Positions 47,934-59,873 of a stretch of 64,000 nt of DNA are shown piece by piece; the stretch's first letter is position 1, and the number at the start of each line of letters is the position of its first letter. The stretch covers positions 153,096 to 217,095 of the forward strand of contig JAIQDT010005021.1 of NCBI GenBank assembly GCA_021521415.1. Direction: 5' to 3'. A program made the position numbers and the translations under genes. Under the pieces are notes generated by a model. It saw only the letters and a list, made by a program, of their open reading frames with translations, made no database searches and had not been told where the DNA came from. This stretch comes from Bidens hawaiensis. Taxonomy: Eukaryota > Streptophyta > Magnoliopsida > Asterales > Asteraceae.

Positions 47934-50900
47934 TCAGTTTCTCCTCCTTTTATCCGGTGGCGTCCCGGGCCCACCGCCTTTCCTTTTCCTGTTGCCAGAC
48001 TTAGGTGACCTTGACCTGTATTCATCATCCATCATCCCAACTTCCCCTTCTTCCACCGGGTCAAAATCTTGACTTCTCGGGTGGTCAAAATCTTGACTTC
48101 TTGATGACTGTCCCTTGACTGAAGAATGATACTGACCATCTTCTACATCAACATCCACCTGATTCACAGATTTTGACCAATTATGTTTCCTGTCTTGTTT
48201 GCTTTTCTCGGACTCAGCAGCCAACTCTATTCCGTCTTCTAATGCTCTCTCGATTAAATCATCTTCATCCATGAAATCGGTTTTTCGAACCATGTCACCG
48301 ACACGGGATTTTCTTCTTTTCTCAAGAGCTGCTTTAACTTTATCTTTATCAAGTCTTTTAATAGCATCTTGAGGTGTCTGCCCTTTGTAATCCAGATTCC
48401 TTCCAGGGTGTTTCTCCTTTGATGGTTCCACTGATTCCCTTCTTTCTTGAGGTTCCTCGGGCCCGTCCGGCCTGTCACCATCTTCTGCCACGTAATGCTC
48501 TTGTTGACTTTCATTGACTTCAATGTCTCTGCTTGTTTTCTGGCTCGGTGGGTCAGGAGTCGGCCTTGATGAGGTGCCGGGCCGGGAATTGCTGTTGCTT
48601 GGGCCATCTTCGCCAACCGGAAGTGACCGGGTTGGGCCCTTTTGTGTAACCCCGCCACCTGTACTCCCGTCAACAACTTCACTGGTTTGAGAAGGCGCCA
48701 CTCGGTTTTGTTCATAAAGTTCCAACATTTGGTTACTGACCTCTGCAAAAAATAACAATAATTTCAGAAAAGAAAATCATCTAAAAAGATAATGGATATA
48801 GAATCAGGTTCATTCAAAAACTTCCAAATAATTTAAAAACTCTTAACAACCAATCATTTGTATTTATTTTATATATTTAATAGTATTGGAGTGTAACTTT
48901 ATCATTTATTATATGTAAATTAATGATTACGTATATGTTATCACAAGTTTACATACGTGTACTTAAATTTCATATAATAAATGACATAAGTACCCTCAAA
49001 TAATATTAAATATATAATATACATAACTAAAATGCTCGATTCTTAAGAGTTCTTAAAGTGCTTAAACTATTTGAAAATTCTGAAATGATCCTGATTGTAT
49101 ATATATTACACACACATATATGTGGGTATGGGCCTCTTCAGAACTAAAAATATATATGACAGTTCTAAAAGAAATTCTAAATATATGTGATAGTTATTTT
49201 TTAAAAAGGAAAAAGGAAACACGGACCCTCTAATTGGCGGGGAGTGACATCAAACTCCTGCCACCAAACTTTTTCACCATCGGAAGGGAGTTTAACTTTG
49301 AGGAACTTGGCTGCAAGAAAAATGGCACCGGCGGCAATGTGGTGGGGTTTAAATTGCAAGCAGAGAGATGTCCGAAGCCTGCATGCCTCTTTTGCATGTC
49401 AAAATAGGCACAGAGAGAGAGAGAGAAACCACAAATTAAGAAATTACATCAGCATGCATACCCATCATTGACAAAATTCCAAGCAACTTGAGCAAGGGCA
49501 TTTTGGGCAACTTTGAACTTCTTTATCGCTTCTACTAGTGGTTTATATGGATGGTGCACGTTAAAATCGAAACCAAGAGTTGCAAGAACGACTCGCTCCC
49601 CGATTAATATCAGTTCCTTTTGCTGTTCGTACACCTCCTGCTTCACAAAAATATAATAAGAACCAACTGAAAAATAACAGTCTGTGTTTGTGTGTGAGTT
49701 TACACATACATACAGAGAAACTTGAAGAGCTAATAAGCGAGTTACTTTAGTGAAGTTAATAATACCTTCTGTTTGATTCTTTGTATAGCCTCGGGATCCT
49801 TTTTGTTATTGATTTCATATGAAACAAGGATTACATCTTTCAATGGACGAGGAGTTTCTTCAACCTTGCCTGCAAGAAACATGCAGACAGTTGCAATTGT
49901 CTGCAATCCAAAAATGTGAAATAATCAGTAACTGTATTCTGTTATTGTCCTCAATTTGTATGCCAAATATGTTATCAAATTCAATAACAGAAGCAAAATA
50001 TAAGATGAAGCACTAGTACAACTCACCCTCCTGTCATTCTTTGCATGTGATTGACGAAGAAAGAAACGGTGACAAAAGATTATAGCGGTAGCAATGGTTA
50101 CCTGAGGCCTGCATCACAATATCCAATACAATCCGTGTATTACTATTATTTTCAAATAGGAAAGCACAACATGTCTATATATTAAAAGCAGTATATATAA
50201 AAAAATTAACAATATCACAACCTCCTAGACTGCAAACCTAACAATTATCAGGTGAAGCTTGTATTTACAGTCTTTGTAAAAAGTACTATTCTTTGGATTT
50301 CAGAAAGAATATAGACATTAGATAATAAGGTGTGAATTTCATGGTTCTAAATATCCTCATTCAACAGAAAATTTTCCGCCTCAAGGAAATAAAGCATTAA
50401 TATTGGAGTCTAGTTAGCATTTGCCCATGGTAAACTAAATAATAGCAATTAATGTCAATGCATCACACAAAAATTACAAGCAACAACATTTAAACTGCTA
50501 ATTTCAGTTGACTGAAGATGACATTTTGAGACACTAAGACGTCAAAGCCGTATCAAAATACTGTGTAATGAATAATGAAGAGTCCAAAGTTATTGCAAGA
50601 TCATGATAACGAGTATGAAGGTAAGAATATGAAAAGGCAGAACTACAGTCGTGATCCAAGAATACTTGACAGCTGCAAACTCCTAAATATGGCCGATATA
50701 AGTATACTATATGCATAAGCTTCAACACACATATGGATCTCATCCTACCACTGTACTACCAGAAAAAAAACTTAGGTGGATGCTATAAACAGAATAACAG
50801 ATAAAGCCCGTAACCAAAAATATAATGAAGCTGTTGTCTGCTTGCCTTCACATTACATATTTTAGCCAACTCTTAACAATCAAATGCAATCTCCAAATCT

Positions 50901-53900
50901 TCATGATCCAAATTGCGTTGTTTCACATCAAGAACTTCAATCATAGAGCATATATACTCGAGGTAGCAAAGTGGGTGGGAGCTTGGTTTAAAAAAGCGCG
51001 CTCAAGGTAAGGTGAGGCGAGAAGCGACCCAACGCGAGCACCTCGACGCTTTTGCCTACCCAAGGCGAAGCCAATTCAAAAGGCGAACGCTTTCTGCGCT
51101 TTTGTGCGTAGCAAAAAAGCGGGGAGACGAAGGCTTCATGTACAAAAAGCGACCAACTAGCCCATTTCAACTTAACCTTTATAATTAGCCATTTCTAGAC
51201 TTTTCACATTTGGCTATAAACTTTTGAAAGTTAAAACACTTTTGAGTAGTGTTTTTTTAAACACTTTCGAGTAATTTGGTACTTCATAACTTGTTTTTAT
51301 GCTACTTTGATATTTTGGGCGAGTAATGTGGTACTCGAAAACTTGTTCTACGCTACTTTTGGAATTTTGGAATATATATATGTTGATGTTTTAGACGTTT
51401 AATATATATTATAATGTGGTTTGCATGGTTTAAAAAGGCGTTCCGAGGCGCGCCTCGAGGCTTACGCCTCGGCAGCCTCGGTAGAAAAACGCCTTAAGAG
51501 GCTTAGCCTCATAAGGGTATACTGAAACCTAAGCCTCGACCTTTGTGAGGCGGTCCGAGGCGGTGAGGCTTAAGCCTCACTAGAAGTTGTAAAATATGCC
51601 AAATTTTTTTATTTCTTGGACTTTTTTTTGTTGAATATGGTATATTAATAGAGCTACAAGGCACTTCTCGACTTCCGGCTGTTAGGATTAAACGCACACA
51701 CGAAACCGAACACACACACGAAAGCAATAAACGAACACGAGGATTTAACGTGGTTCGGTCTAAACTGACCTACGCCCACGGGTGGCAACTAGGTATTTCT
51801 TTATTGAGTGACCAATATTACAAGTACATAATGTTGTTTATATAGAGACTGAACTAGGGTTAGTAAATTATTATGCAAGAAATTTAAACCGGGCCGGGCT
51901 TGGGCCCGACCGCCCACACCCGTCTCCTCTTTTGACTTCATATAATAAACCGGGCCAACAAGGCCTACGAACCCAACAATCTCCCACTCGGAGGCCTTGA
52001 GTACTCTCGTCTGCACTCCTGATTGTACTTCTGTAATCTGAACATTAAACTTCTTCTAGTTGCCACCGCCTTCTCATCAATTAACCTGAAGGCCCGTTGA
52101 AGCTCCCCGGAGCTCCAACACGTCAGTCATGGCTGAAACTGCCCCTGACCCGTTCTCTGTCCCTACCGGCTCCCACTGTAACGAACTACCGGATCCTGAG
52201 ATAACCTGAGAACAAACACTCTCCATATTCAGCAAGTAATTCATTGGAGAGACTTTTACAGCTGGAATACTGGTTTTCTTAATCCACTGTCGACCTGGAA
52301 CTGTAACTGAAACACGACCTGTGCTCCCACTGTCACGATGTCCCCCAACTGATTTAACCTTCCTAGCTCGTTCATCCTGAATCTTCACTTTGGCTCTGGG
52401 TTTGTTACTTGCAAAACGAACCTTCTTCTGCCCACGAGATTCTGTGAACCGGACTTTGTCTTTCACCAAAACTGGATCCACTCCTTTCGGTGACATATCG
52501 ACCATATACAACGAACCCATTTTCTTGCCACGAGCAACCACGAGATTCCCTTTGACTACTTTCCACTGCCCATTCCCGAACTTAACGTCGTGCCCTTGGT
52601 CATCCAACTGCCCAACTGATATCAAACGTTTCTTCAAACTTGGAATAACCCTCACGTCTTTCAAAGTCCAAGAAGTACCGGCTGAAGTTATCAAATCAAC
52701 GTCTCCCATACCCGTAACCTCTAAAATATCATCATTCGCTAGTCGAACCTTTCCAAAATCCCCAAATTTAAGATTCTTCATCGTTTCACTACAGTGAGTG
52801 GCATGAAACGATGCACCAGAATCCATCACCCAAGCATCAACGCTACTCTCAACACTACAAACCAAAGCCTCATCACTACTGACCCCGTCATCTGTGTCGT
52901 CTTCTGTAACGTTCACCTCTTTCTTACCATTCGGACACTGATTCCTGAAGTGTCCTTTCTCTTTACAACCCCAACATTCAATATCCTTACGAGTCTTAAA
53001 CTGACTCCTCTTCCTGCTCCCACTGCCTCGCTGTTTTCCCCTACCTCTACCTTCTGTGACTAGCATATTGCCTGATGATTCACCTGAACTTCTGCGTCTT
53101 GAATCTTCTCCCAGAATCAGATCTCGAATCCCATCGAAAGTAATATTTGTAGACGAACTACAAACTGCAGTCACTGTTTGCGACCAACTGTCGGGCAAAG
53201 AGGATAATAACAAGAGGCCTTGAACTTCATCATCAAACTTAATGTCAACTGACACTAAGCGGGACAAGATCGAATTAAGATTATTGATATGAGTTGTAAC
53301 TGACCCACCCTCTTTCGTTCGAGTTGTCACTAGCTCTCTGATAAGATAGACCTTATTCGCTGCCGAAGGCTTTTCATACATGTTGGATAGTGCGTCCATC
53401 ATACCACGGGCTGTGGTTTCTTTCATGATGTTAAACGCCACATCTTCCGACAACGACAAAGTAATACAAGCCCTAGCTTTCTTGTCTAACTTCTGACAAC
53501 TTTTCTGGTTTTTCATCCTCAAGCACTACATCCAAGTCTTTCTGACAAAGTAGTGCCTCAATCTGCATCTTCCACCAACCGAACTTCTGTCCGTCAAACT
53601 TCTGTATCGAAACCTTTCCGTCTTCTGCCATAACAATGACTAAAACGAAAAACTGGATAAAAACAACAGAGACAGACACAGCAACACGAGCCTGAACTTA
53701 ACGATTGTTCTACTGAACTCTGTTAAAAAATCAACCTATTTTAAACGTGCAGCGGAATAACGAACTGTAAATCAGAAACCGAAACTTTAAACTGAAACGA
53801 TAAACCTGACAAACGCGGTTGGCACTGGTTCTAAGTTTCTTTAAATTTCTTCTGACTTGAAACTGTTCTTCAACGAAAATAGGATCTTGATTCGTTGTTA

Positions 53901-55927
53901 TTGACTCGTACTTTGCAAAGTAGGATCTCGACTCGCAAAACTTCTGCCTTCTTTTCAACCTTCCGGTCGATCGCTGGATACGTCGGCTAGCTGCCAACAC
54001 CGAAAACCTAGATCGACAACCTGAATCTGACCTGTGGCAACTGGTGGCAGCGAAACCCTAGCAGCAGTTAGCGGTAACGCGGCGGAACCCTAGCCCCGAT
54101 CACTGGTGCGGCGGCGACACGCGGAACTGGTTCACCGTGTTCTTCGTGCGATCCGAACCTAAGCTCTGATACCACTTGTTAGGATTAAACGCACACACGA
54201 AAGCAATAAACGAACACGAGGATTTAACGTGGTTCGGTCTAAACTGACCTACGTCCACGGGTGGCAACTAGGTATTTCTTTATTGAGTGACCAATATTAC
54301 AAGTACATAATGTTGTTTATATAGAGACTGAACTAGGGTTAGTAAATTATTATGCAAGAAATCTAAACCGGGCCGGGCTTGGGCCCGACCGCCCACACCC
54401 GTCTCCTCTTTTGACTTCATATAATAAACCGGGCCAACAAGGCCTACGAACCCAACACCGACGGCTAATTCCGGCGCCGGAAGCATGCCGGAAGTGGCTG
54501 CATGAATAAGTAGAAGCTGCGTGAAGAACCGTTTTAGCCTTTTAGGTTTAATAAAGTATCGGTATTTTAAGATGTAACCTTCTATCTAATACAAGTTTAC
54601 ATTTAGTCTCTAAAGGTTGTAAACTTTTACATAAAAAGTGTAAAATTAGTGTGTGTACCTTAACATTTAGCCCGTTTATCTTCACTAGTTTATATTCGAT
54701 CCATAAACTTATAAAATTTTACATAAAACTTATAATCAATCAATCAATCAATCATGCCCAGTAAAATCCCACCGACAGCCAAGCTATAAGTAGGGTCTGG
54801 GGAGGGTGGGATGTAGGCACACCGTACCTCTATCCAAAGGAATAAAGAGGTGGCTTCCAGAGAGACCCTCGGCTCTAAGTACATGTGTATGGAGCAAAAT
54901 AAAGGAAATCAAAGTTTAACAGTTATATAAAAACTACTACTAATTATAATAATATTAATAATAAGATCACAGTTTAACAGCTATATAAAAGCTAATAATA
55001 ATTATAATAATAATAATAATATACGTAAGGGAAATACCATTATGGTATGTGACCTAAAACTTATAAAACTAACATTATTTATTTATATTATATATACATT
55101 TTTAATTTTTTAGTATTAAAAGTGTGATTTTTATAGATTATATATATATTTTTTTTATTTTTTTTAATTATGTTCCGAGGCTTACGCCTCGGTCTGCCTC
55201 GAGGCTTACGCCTCGAGAGTCTAACAGAAAATGCCTCGAGGCTTGTTTCCGCCTTTTTAAACCTTGGTGGTTTGTATATAAATATGTTGATTATAAATAA
55301 TTAAATATTTTTTTAAAATATGGTCGTCTCTTGTTCAAAAAGAGTTCGCTTTTGCGCTTTCCGCTTTTCGCCTCGGCTAGGGACCTCTTCGCTTTTGTTC
55401 GCCTAACGCTTTTTAATCCAAGGGTGGGAGGGTAATTGAGTCAACCCAACAATTCCCCTTCTGGACTTACAAATGCAGTTTCAAGATTTAGATTTCTATG
55501 ATTACTTGGATTTCAAATTAAACTATGTTCTGTATGATTCATTCGTCAATTTGTTTTTGTATATTCCCAGGCATACAATAATAGACCTTATAGCACTAAA
55601 TTGCATTTTTCATTGATTACCAACAAATAAAGAAAAGCACATGAATAAAAATAATAACTAAAGAGAAAGTCAGAAAACAAAGAATAAAAAAGCTTACACT
55701 TTAAGCCTCATGCCCAAGTCTTGCAAGAACGTGCAATATGATTTGCGTAGATACGTTTCCTTCTTCAAATCGATGCCATCTGGTCTAGATGGTGAGTTTT
55801 CTTCAATTTCTTTTCGTGAAAAGTACCACCGGCCACCATGTTCTTCCATTTTATCATCAAAATGTCTATATGGCCCACCATCGTACATTCCAAAATGCAT
55901 TGGATCACTTGACAGCAAAGCAGCCAT
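47934..55927 (-). CDS. Cyclin T (CYCT1-type), P-TEFb cyclin subunit
   Basis: Coding exons: 55927-55698, 50108-50027, 49900-49766, 49637-49462, 49378-49227, 48742-47934. Phases fit throughout and give 527 residues with no lesion. The cyclin box starts [16 protein letters not shown] and continues through [77 protein letters not shown] and [20 protein letters not shown]. The C-terminal 270 residues are disordered and charged, with [31 protein letters not shown], a repeated SQDFD motif, [15 protein letters not shown] and a basic end (DKRRRN) fitting nuclear localisation. With CDKC kinases it phosphorylates the Pol II C-terminal domain to promote elongation. Intron 1 is 5.6 kb because of nested transposons. 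A 5' UTR exon lies further upstream. Confidence 0.93.
51680..51978 (-). repeat. Copia 3' LTR, 299 bp
   Basis: It differs from the right LTR mainly by an 18-bp insertion of ACACACG-type sequence near 51700 and a few substitutions, for example CGCCCACG versus CGTCCACG. Confidence 0.85.
52077..53628 (-). pseudogene. Copia gag-protease polyprotein, frameshifted, pol deleted
   Basis: Translation starts at about 53628 ([20 protein letters not shown]) and changes frame near 53500, after EKPEK and before [13 protein letters not shown]. It then runs open to 52077. Gag is followed by one zinc knuckle ([14 protein letters not shown]), the protease active site ([12 protein letters not shown]) and the pre-integrase region ([22 protein letters not shown]). 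The remaining ~130 residues are basic and lead straight into a C-terminal piece and the purine tract. Integrase through RNase H, about 3 kb in an intact element, is missing. The survivor is a gag-protease non-autonomous form. Confidence 0.8.
54164..54175 (-). promoter_or_regulatory. Copia primer-binding site (initiator tRNA-Met)
   Basis: The minus strand reads TGGTATCAGAGC just inside the right LTR, with a short AAG-type spacer. Same primer as the Gypsy element. Confidence 0.8.
54177..54457 (-). repeat. Copia 5' LTR, 281 bp
   Basis: Right-hand LTR with TG...CA ends, next to the primer-binding site. Confidence 0.85.
54733..54895 (-). repeat. SINE-like high-copy repeat
   Basis: The segment with TAGGGTCTGGGGAGGGTGGG and AGAGGTGGCTTCCAGAGAGA is a sequence I recognise as a widespread plant short interspersed repeat. 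A CAATCAAT run borders its left side. Orientation and exact ends are uncertain. It belongs to the interior of the inner hAT element or inserted into it. Confidence 0.45.
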
Positions 55928-57407
55928 TGCTAGCTTCTGCTCTCTCTATTAACTTTTTTTTAGAAATGGGGAGTTCCACTAATGCTCCCCTAATTAGCTA
56001 GTTCACAGGACGCGTTAAACAGATATCCAATATCTGCATTGTATGTGCACCAAGTTACTAGCAAATTTAGGTAAGCAAGAAAGGATACAACAAACAATTT
56101 CTCAATTGTACATAACTCTCCCTAGTTTAGCCGAGCTTAACATAAGTGTCTTTAACAAAATGAGAAAGTAAAAGCAAAACAGAATGGTTACAAGAAGTTA
56201 AGAATCTTTCAAAGTTTCAGCATTATTTAACTTAACTAACTAGACCAAAATATATTCTAAGCCTATATAGCATCAAAGCTCCAAAATAGACATCTGTAAC
56301 TTCCTACAAGCTCCAACAAACCAGATATGATATGCAATACACACACATTGAAGATCAATATTTGGAAAATGCAGAAATGAAACAGGTTTGAAGACAAAGC
56401 ATAACCAATGCACTAGATTTAAAGCAAGCACAGAGTGTAGCCATAGTTATCAAATGTGCTACGTGCACTCAAGGCGAATAGGCCTTACTTGGGGCCTAGG
56501 CGCAAGGAGAAAAAAAAGCGAGGGCCTGAGGAAAAAAAGCGCACTTAAGTAAATAATTAAAAATATATTATGTATATGAAAAATCGTACTAATCTTCAAA
56601 TAAAATAAACAAAAACTATTATATAACATTTAATATCATCTAACCAGTACCAAAAGTTCTAATAAAGTAAAGATTCAAATGCAATACCAAAACTTGAATA
56701 ACAAAATGTAACAATATAATGCCTTTGGCCTCTCCTAGATCTAAGTTTCAATAGCACTCCTGAAGTGTCGCCTAGGAACTAGAAGCGCATTTATTGAAAA
56801 ATGGGCCTAGGCGCAAGAAGCGAGGGCTTTTAATAACCATGGGTGTAGTCTTTGAATTAGAGATTGGCAACAGTGCCAGTAAGTACTACTGCACTTAAGC
56901 ATCCACATTCAAGAATCACGATTACCTTTAATAAAACTATATTCCAAAGCCCGTTTTCTAGAAAGACGGAAAAAATGTCCTTAACAGTTTTCAAAACAAA
57001 ACTCTATATTAATAACCTGATATAACTATAATCAGCTATAATGCAACTAACTGTGCTTCTAACCTGCAACTGATAAAAAGTTAAAGAGCCTCGGGCGTTA
57101 AGAAAAGGATGATAACTATGTTACCAATTTACAAACGACCAATCAATTCACAAACAATACATCTACAATTACTACAATATTTTATTAAATAATTGAAGAA
57201 AAAAAAACCCTAGTTGATAAAATTGAAGATAATAATGTGATTTCTGTAAAATTAAACGCCGTAACATTGAATTGAATTTGGAATCACATAATAAAGTTGA
57301 TTAATTTTCTGTTGGTGCCCTAATTGATAACACAAAGAAACGGTTCATATTGTCCATAGGGAAGATATTAGGGCAAATTAAAGGCAAATAAAATGCAAAA
57401 GTGAGTG

Positions 57408-57454
<47 letters not shown>

Positions 57455-57468
57455 CAATTACATACCGG
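55928..57468 (-). other. 5' UTR intron of cyclin T
   Basis: A GTATGT donor lies at 57468 (minus) right after a GC-rich stretch (CGCCGCCG). A likely acceptor lies about 15 bases before the coding ATG (GAGAGAGCAG). The intron holds an (AAT)n microsatellite at 57409-57452 next to the donor and a hAT element at 56442-56841. Leader introns of this kind often raise expression in plants. Confidence 0.6.
56442..56841. mobile_element. Non-autonomous hAT element in cyclin T 5' UTR intron
   Basis: A 400-bp element with ends CATAGTTATCAAATG and (minus) CATGGTTATTAAAAG. Flanks AGTGTAGC (56434-56441) and GGTGTAGT (56842-56849) match at six of eight positions, both transitions. Interior words GGCCTAGGCGCAAG and GAGGGC occur near both ends. 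Confidence 0.65.
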
Positions 57469-57540
57469 CGGCGATTTCTGTATTATTGCAGTCTACCCGT
57501 CCTTGGTTTCAGGCTGCGCCTTCTGTTGTATGTTCCTTAA
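57469..57540 (-). other. Predicted non-coding first exon of cyclin T
   Basis: A GC-richer patch than its surroundings ends exactly at a consensus donor. Its start is a guess. The promoter would lie just beyond 57540. Confidence 0.5.
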
Positions 57541-58939
57541 TCCTTAAGATTGATACAAAAGGTTGTGTGCAAAGCCTAGTGTTTGTTTTCAATTTTATTT
57601 TATTTTTTTTATTTTTATTTTCACACAAAACAAAATTAGTTACTTCTTTGCTAGCCAACTACGATTTGTCTCTCATACAACTCGTATGAAGATATATTTT
57701 CTTCTATTATCATACGATTCATATAATCGTTTTTCTTTCTTTTTTATTTTTCACATAGCCCGTGTGACACATTGCCTAGAGTAGTCATTTGGTTTATATG
57801 TAATAGGAAAATGATAACACAATGTTAGTTGCTTGTATGTTGACTGACCGGCTTTTAAGATTAGACTTGTCGGATCAAATAAAAGATGTTAAATTGGCAT
57901 ATCAACAACTAATCTTTCAAAATATTAGTTGGAAATAACTTGATGTGTTTTAGAAGTTTAGATTGTTAAAAAAATTATGAAAGTTAGTTAAAGTGTATAA
58001 AAAATCAAGCATGTTCTCCATAATCATTGGAGTTTTTGGGCCAAAAGCAAAGAAAAATGTTTGGGCCTTAAGTGAAAAGGTTTTTTGTTATTGGATTTCA
58101 ACAATAAAAATTTTAAATGAGTTTATTGGGTTATGGTTTAGATTGTGAAATTTTTATTTTTATTTTTTACTTTTTTTTAAATAAAAGCATACTTAAAAAA
58201 TAATTGGGTATAATCATTTTTCAAATATTTCAAGCCTACCGAGGTGATCGGGCTAAGAGCCATGGTGTCCCCAAATTAATTTCTTCTCAACAATTTTACT
58301 TTATGCGAAAATATGATTAACTAACACAAAAAACAACTTTCTATCAGTGAGTATATGTAATTTATCATATATCATACATTCTTTGTTACGCATTAATGAT
58401 CCAAGTTCATTTCGTCTCATGCACTTTTTTAGATCGGCTAACACAATCATCCACCAATCCTAGTCCTAGCTAGATCTAAAGCTTCATGTATTACAAGACT
58501 AGAAACCTTAACCATATGACGAGAAAAATCACTATTTCCACAAAACATCAGGATGTATAAATGAAATGGAAAGACATTATTTAAATAGCAAAAAACAATT
58601 CAAGATTTAGATATTAACACCTTACTTATACTAGGATCTTTAATTGACCACAACACAAAACATAAAAAGTTAATAATAAAATGCACAACATTCTTTTGTT
58701 TTAATAAAGATAGTACAAGAATTAATATATGCTTCATATATGGTGTCAATATGCATGTTACAAAAAAATCTTCACTGTTAACTTCAAAAAACTAGAAAAT
58801 AATGCAATTCATCATAATACACAATTGAAGATCAACATAGAGATTGACTATTAATATGCATAGGTCTTCTCTTCTTGTCTGCAGCAACAAACCTTCAGTT
58901 TGGCACCAACACTAGAAACTCGTGCTCCTCGATTTCGGT
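57541..58939. other. Spacer between IWS1-like and cyclin T genes
   Basis: AT-rich, with T-rich runs at 57590-57640 and 57710-57750. It should contain the cyclin T promoter and the IWS1-like 3' UTR. No coding region is convincing. Confidence 0.5.
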
Positions 58940-59822
58940 TTACAGGTATTTGACCATTCCTCGACCCTCCGCACTAAGCGTAGTAGCTTGAAGTTGCTTC
59001 CTTTTTTGTGTTTTTAACTGTTGCAGCTTCTTGTTCAGCTGTCATCACAGACAAAGATATTATTATACTATGCACATTAATAATATATATTATAGTCATT
59101 ACTAATGATGTAATTTATTGAATCAGTATAAAGTATAAACCTTGAGTCGATGCTGCTGATTGTGCGCAGCCTGTTTAGCCTGGGCTCTAACTTCATCTGG
59201 ATCAATCTTTGATTGCTGACGCACCATAAAATCAAGTGGCACGGCTTCGAGCCTCGGTACATGAAATGAATTTCCAGCCTTTGCTTTTCTGCAGTTACAT
59301 CCAAATAATCAGAAACAGGGAACAAGTGCAAGCCATGTGTAGCAACTATAATATGTATTAGAAATAAAATAACTTACTGAGAATATTCAGCCAAATCCAA
59401 GTCATAATCTGTAAACTGCATCCCTATAGCTTTATTCATAGGCCTGGTGAGTATTAAAAAACATATCAGTAAACTTACAATAAACATAAATTAATTTGAA
59501 TCTTGATTCTGTTAACAATATTTTTATGCATACTTTTTCATTGATGGCCGCGGGCGAATGAGGATTCTGTCATCCTCGAGGTTCTTCAGGTCTTCAATCT
59601 TGTGCTTATATTAAATAACGGTCGACTCTGTATTATTTACATGTAAATGTTAGTGTCAATCAATTAACATTTGTAAATCAACTCTCTAGCAAGCTTTCTA
59701 TTGGATGGGGTCTCTTCATCAAATTTTGACAAGAACATAACAGCCTGATTAAAGACAATAATAATATATAAGTTATGTTTAGCCATACCACCAAAAAGGA
59801 AAAAATAACTGGTACCAAAAAA

Positions 59823-59873
<51 letters not shown>

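Larger units (their letters stand above)
51680..54457 (-). mobile_element. Truncated Ty1/Copia element nested in the inner hAT
   Basis: LTRs 51680-51978 and 54177-54457 (TGTTAGGATT...GAACCCAACA); flanks CCGGC (51675-51679) and CCGAC (54458-54462) form a 5-bp duplication with one change. Minus orientation is fixed by the primer-binding site next to the right LTR and the purine tract CCGAGTGGGAGAT next to the left LTR. Only gag and protease remain; integrase, RT and RNase H are absent. Confidence 0.88.
51424..55266. mobile_element. Inner hAT element nested in the outer one
   Basis: Ends CATGGTTTAAAAAGGCG and CGCCTTTTTAAACCTTG, flanked by a perfect 8-bp duplication GTGGTTTG (51416-51423 and 55267-55274). 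Subterminal CGAGGCTTACGCCTCG repeats occur on both sides. Without the Copia insert it is about 1.06 kb. No coding sequence of its own is visible. Confidence 0.88.
50982..55422. mobile_element. Outer hAT element in cyclin T intron 1
   Basis: Ends CTTGGTTTAAAAAAGCG and CGCTTTTTAATCCAAG, flanked by a perfect 8-bp duplication GGTGGGAG (50974-50981 and 55423-55430). Subterminal AGGCGAA/TTCGCC words occur on both sides. It has no transposase. Excluding the nested material it is only about 600 bp. Confidence 0.88.
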
